In this document: piece after piece, positions 6,308 to 6,771 of the stretch
Numbering within the stretch: the stretch's first letter is position 1
Layout of the letters: each line of letters begins with the position of its first letter
DNA from: Acholeplasmataceae bacterium
GTDB lineage: Bacteria > Bacillota_I > Bacilli_A > Acholeplasmatales > Acholeplasmataceae
Direction: 5' to 3'
Assembly (NCBI GenBank): GCA_003518475.1
Contig: DOYO01000052.1
Span: 5,535-12,305, forward strand
DNA length: 6,771 nucleotides
Notes under the pieces: model-generated
Told to the model about the DNA's origin: nothing
What the model saw: the letters and a program-made list of their open reading frames with translations, nothing else
Databases searched by the model: none
Made by a program: the position numbers and the translations under genes

Positions 6308-6316
6308 TGCTATAAT
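6308..6316 (+). promoter_or_regulatory. Extended -10 promoter of the solute-binding protein gene
   Basis: TGCTATAAT gives a perfect -10 (6311-6316) with the TGN extension, the same nonamer as at P2 (1985-1993). No good -35 is visible at 16-18 bases, where the terminator tail lies. Transcription would start near 6323, only about 15 bases before the ATG. The AGGAGG at 6327-6332 would fall inside this short leader. No LacI-type palindrome like O1/O2 is present here. Confidence 0.6.
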
Positions 6317-6337
6317 TTTAGAATCAAGGAGGAAAAA

Positions 6338-6771
6338 ATGAAAAAAATATTATTATTGATTGGTGTAGTTTTATTCGCTTTGGGCTTAGTTGCCTGCGGT
6401 GAAGACAAAGTACCAACCATCGTCGAAGGTGATGTCACCATCACCTATGCTTCATGGGATTTAGGGGCTTTAGATTCTGAAGAACCCAACATGCAGCGCT
6501 TGATGATTGAAGCATTTATGGAAGAATACCCAAATATCAACGTTGAAATCATTGAACGTCCAAAAATTCCTGGAACGACGAATGACTTGGGTTGGAATGA
6601 ATTCTTGGCTGCACGCGCATCCACTCAAACATTGCCAGACGTATTCCAAGCTGATAACATTCCGTTTTATGTCATCAATGATTGGGCATATAATCTCACT
6701 GAAGTCGCTACAGCAGATGCAGAATACTTAAATGTCAGTGAAGATATCCGCGGCGTTGCTACCTATGATGG
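6338..6771 (+). CDS. Sugar-type ABC transporter substrate-binding lipoprotein (SBP family 1), N-terminal part
   Basis: The first 144 residues of a secreted solute-binding protein, running off the right edge; families of this type are about 400-550 residues. ATG at 6338 has AGGAGG (6327-6332) five bases upstream. The signal peptide MKKILLLIGVVLFALG ends in lipobox LVAC, with Cys20 as the lipidation site. The mature part follows the MalE-like family 1 pattern: a first strand VTITYASWDLG (about 33-43), a helix with MIEAFMEEYPNINVEII (about 56-72), WNEFLAARASTQTLPDVF (about 84-101) and a ligand-side segment ending in NLTEVA. In this family the protein hands mono- or oligosaccharides to an ABC importer; the actual sugar cannot be read here. 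It follows the repeat lipoprotein on the same strand, separated by a terminator and its own promoter. The two share a similar mature N-terminus (CKEDEVIPTI versus CGEDKVPTI). Confidence 0.87.
   Translation, partial: MKKILLLIGVVLFALGLVACGEDKVPTIVEGDVTITYASWDLGALDSEEPNMQRLMIEAFMEEYPNINVEIIERPKIPGTTNDLGWNEFLAARASTQTLPDVFQADNIPFYVINDWAYNLTEVATADAEYLNVSEDIRGVATYD

Noticed and set aside
6507..6731. 74-residue plus-strand frame
   Set aside because: It is out of frame with the clear solute-binding protein that starts at 6338 and continues past the window; a shadow.

Overview
The window reads as a low-GC Gram-positive-type chromosome (Bacillota or a standard-code mollicute relative such as the Acholeplasmatales/Izemoplasmatales; this placement is inference). 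The grounds are strong AGGAGG-type ribosome binding sites, TTGACA/TATAAT promoters, lipobox signal peptides on solute-binding proteins, U-tailed hairpin terminators and LacI-family-type operators with a central CG. All tryptophans in the genes read here are encoded by TGG, and I saw no in-frame TGA, so the Mycoplasma code 4 is not indicated.

Layout. (1) 1-576, plus strand: the C-terminal third of an OppA/DppA-type peptide-binding protein, cut by the left edge. (2) 599-632: a hairpin terminator shared with the convergent next gene. (3) 655-1776, minus strand: a complete 373-aa YbiR-like SLC13/CitMHS-superfamily permease with its own promoter at 1804-1832. (4) 1777-2109: a dense divergent control region. 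It holds two plus-strand promoters (P1 1868-1896; P2 1964-1993, with perfect -35, -10 and extended -10), a cre-like site inside P1, two nearly identical palindromic operators (1901-1914 and 2052-2065) and a possible 14-codon leader peptide. (5) 2110-6213, plus strand: a 1367-aa lipoprotein made almost wholly of ten tandem beta-rich domains, without a recognisable enzyme module. (6) 6247-6305: a strong terminator. (7) 6308-6316: an extended -10 promoter. (8) 6338-6771, plus strand: the start of a family 1 (sugar-type) ABC solute-binding lipoprotein, cut by the right edge.

How it may fit together (inference): the giant lipoprotein is probably a surface-anchored, multivalent binding protein, most likely for polysaccharide. 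It would be switched by a LacI-family sugar-responsive repressor acting at two operators, and possibly by carbon catabolite control. The adjacent sugar-type binding protein would feed captured or released oligosaccharide into an ABC importer. The peptide-binding protein and the permease look like separate transcription units.

The most interesting item is the repeat lipoprotein: ten repeats, a visible two-domain super-repeat of about 756-762 bp, almost no arginine, and a single cysteine at the lipidation site. I cannot assign its domain to a named family from sequence alone.
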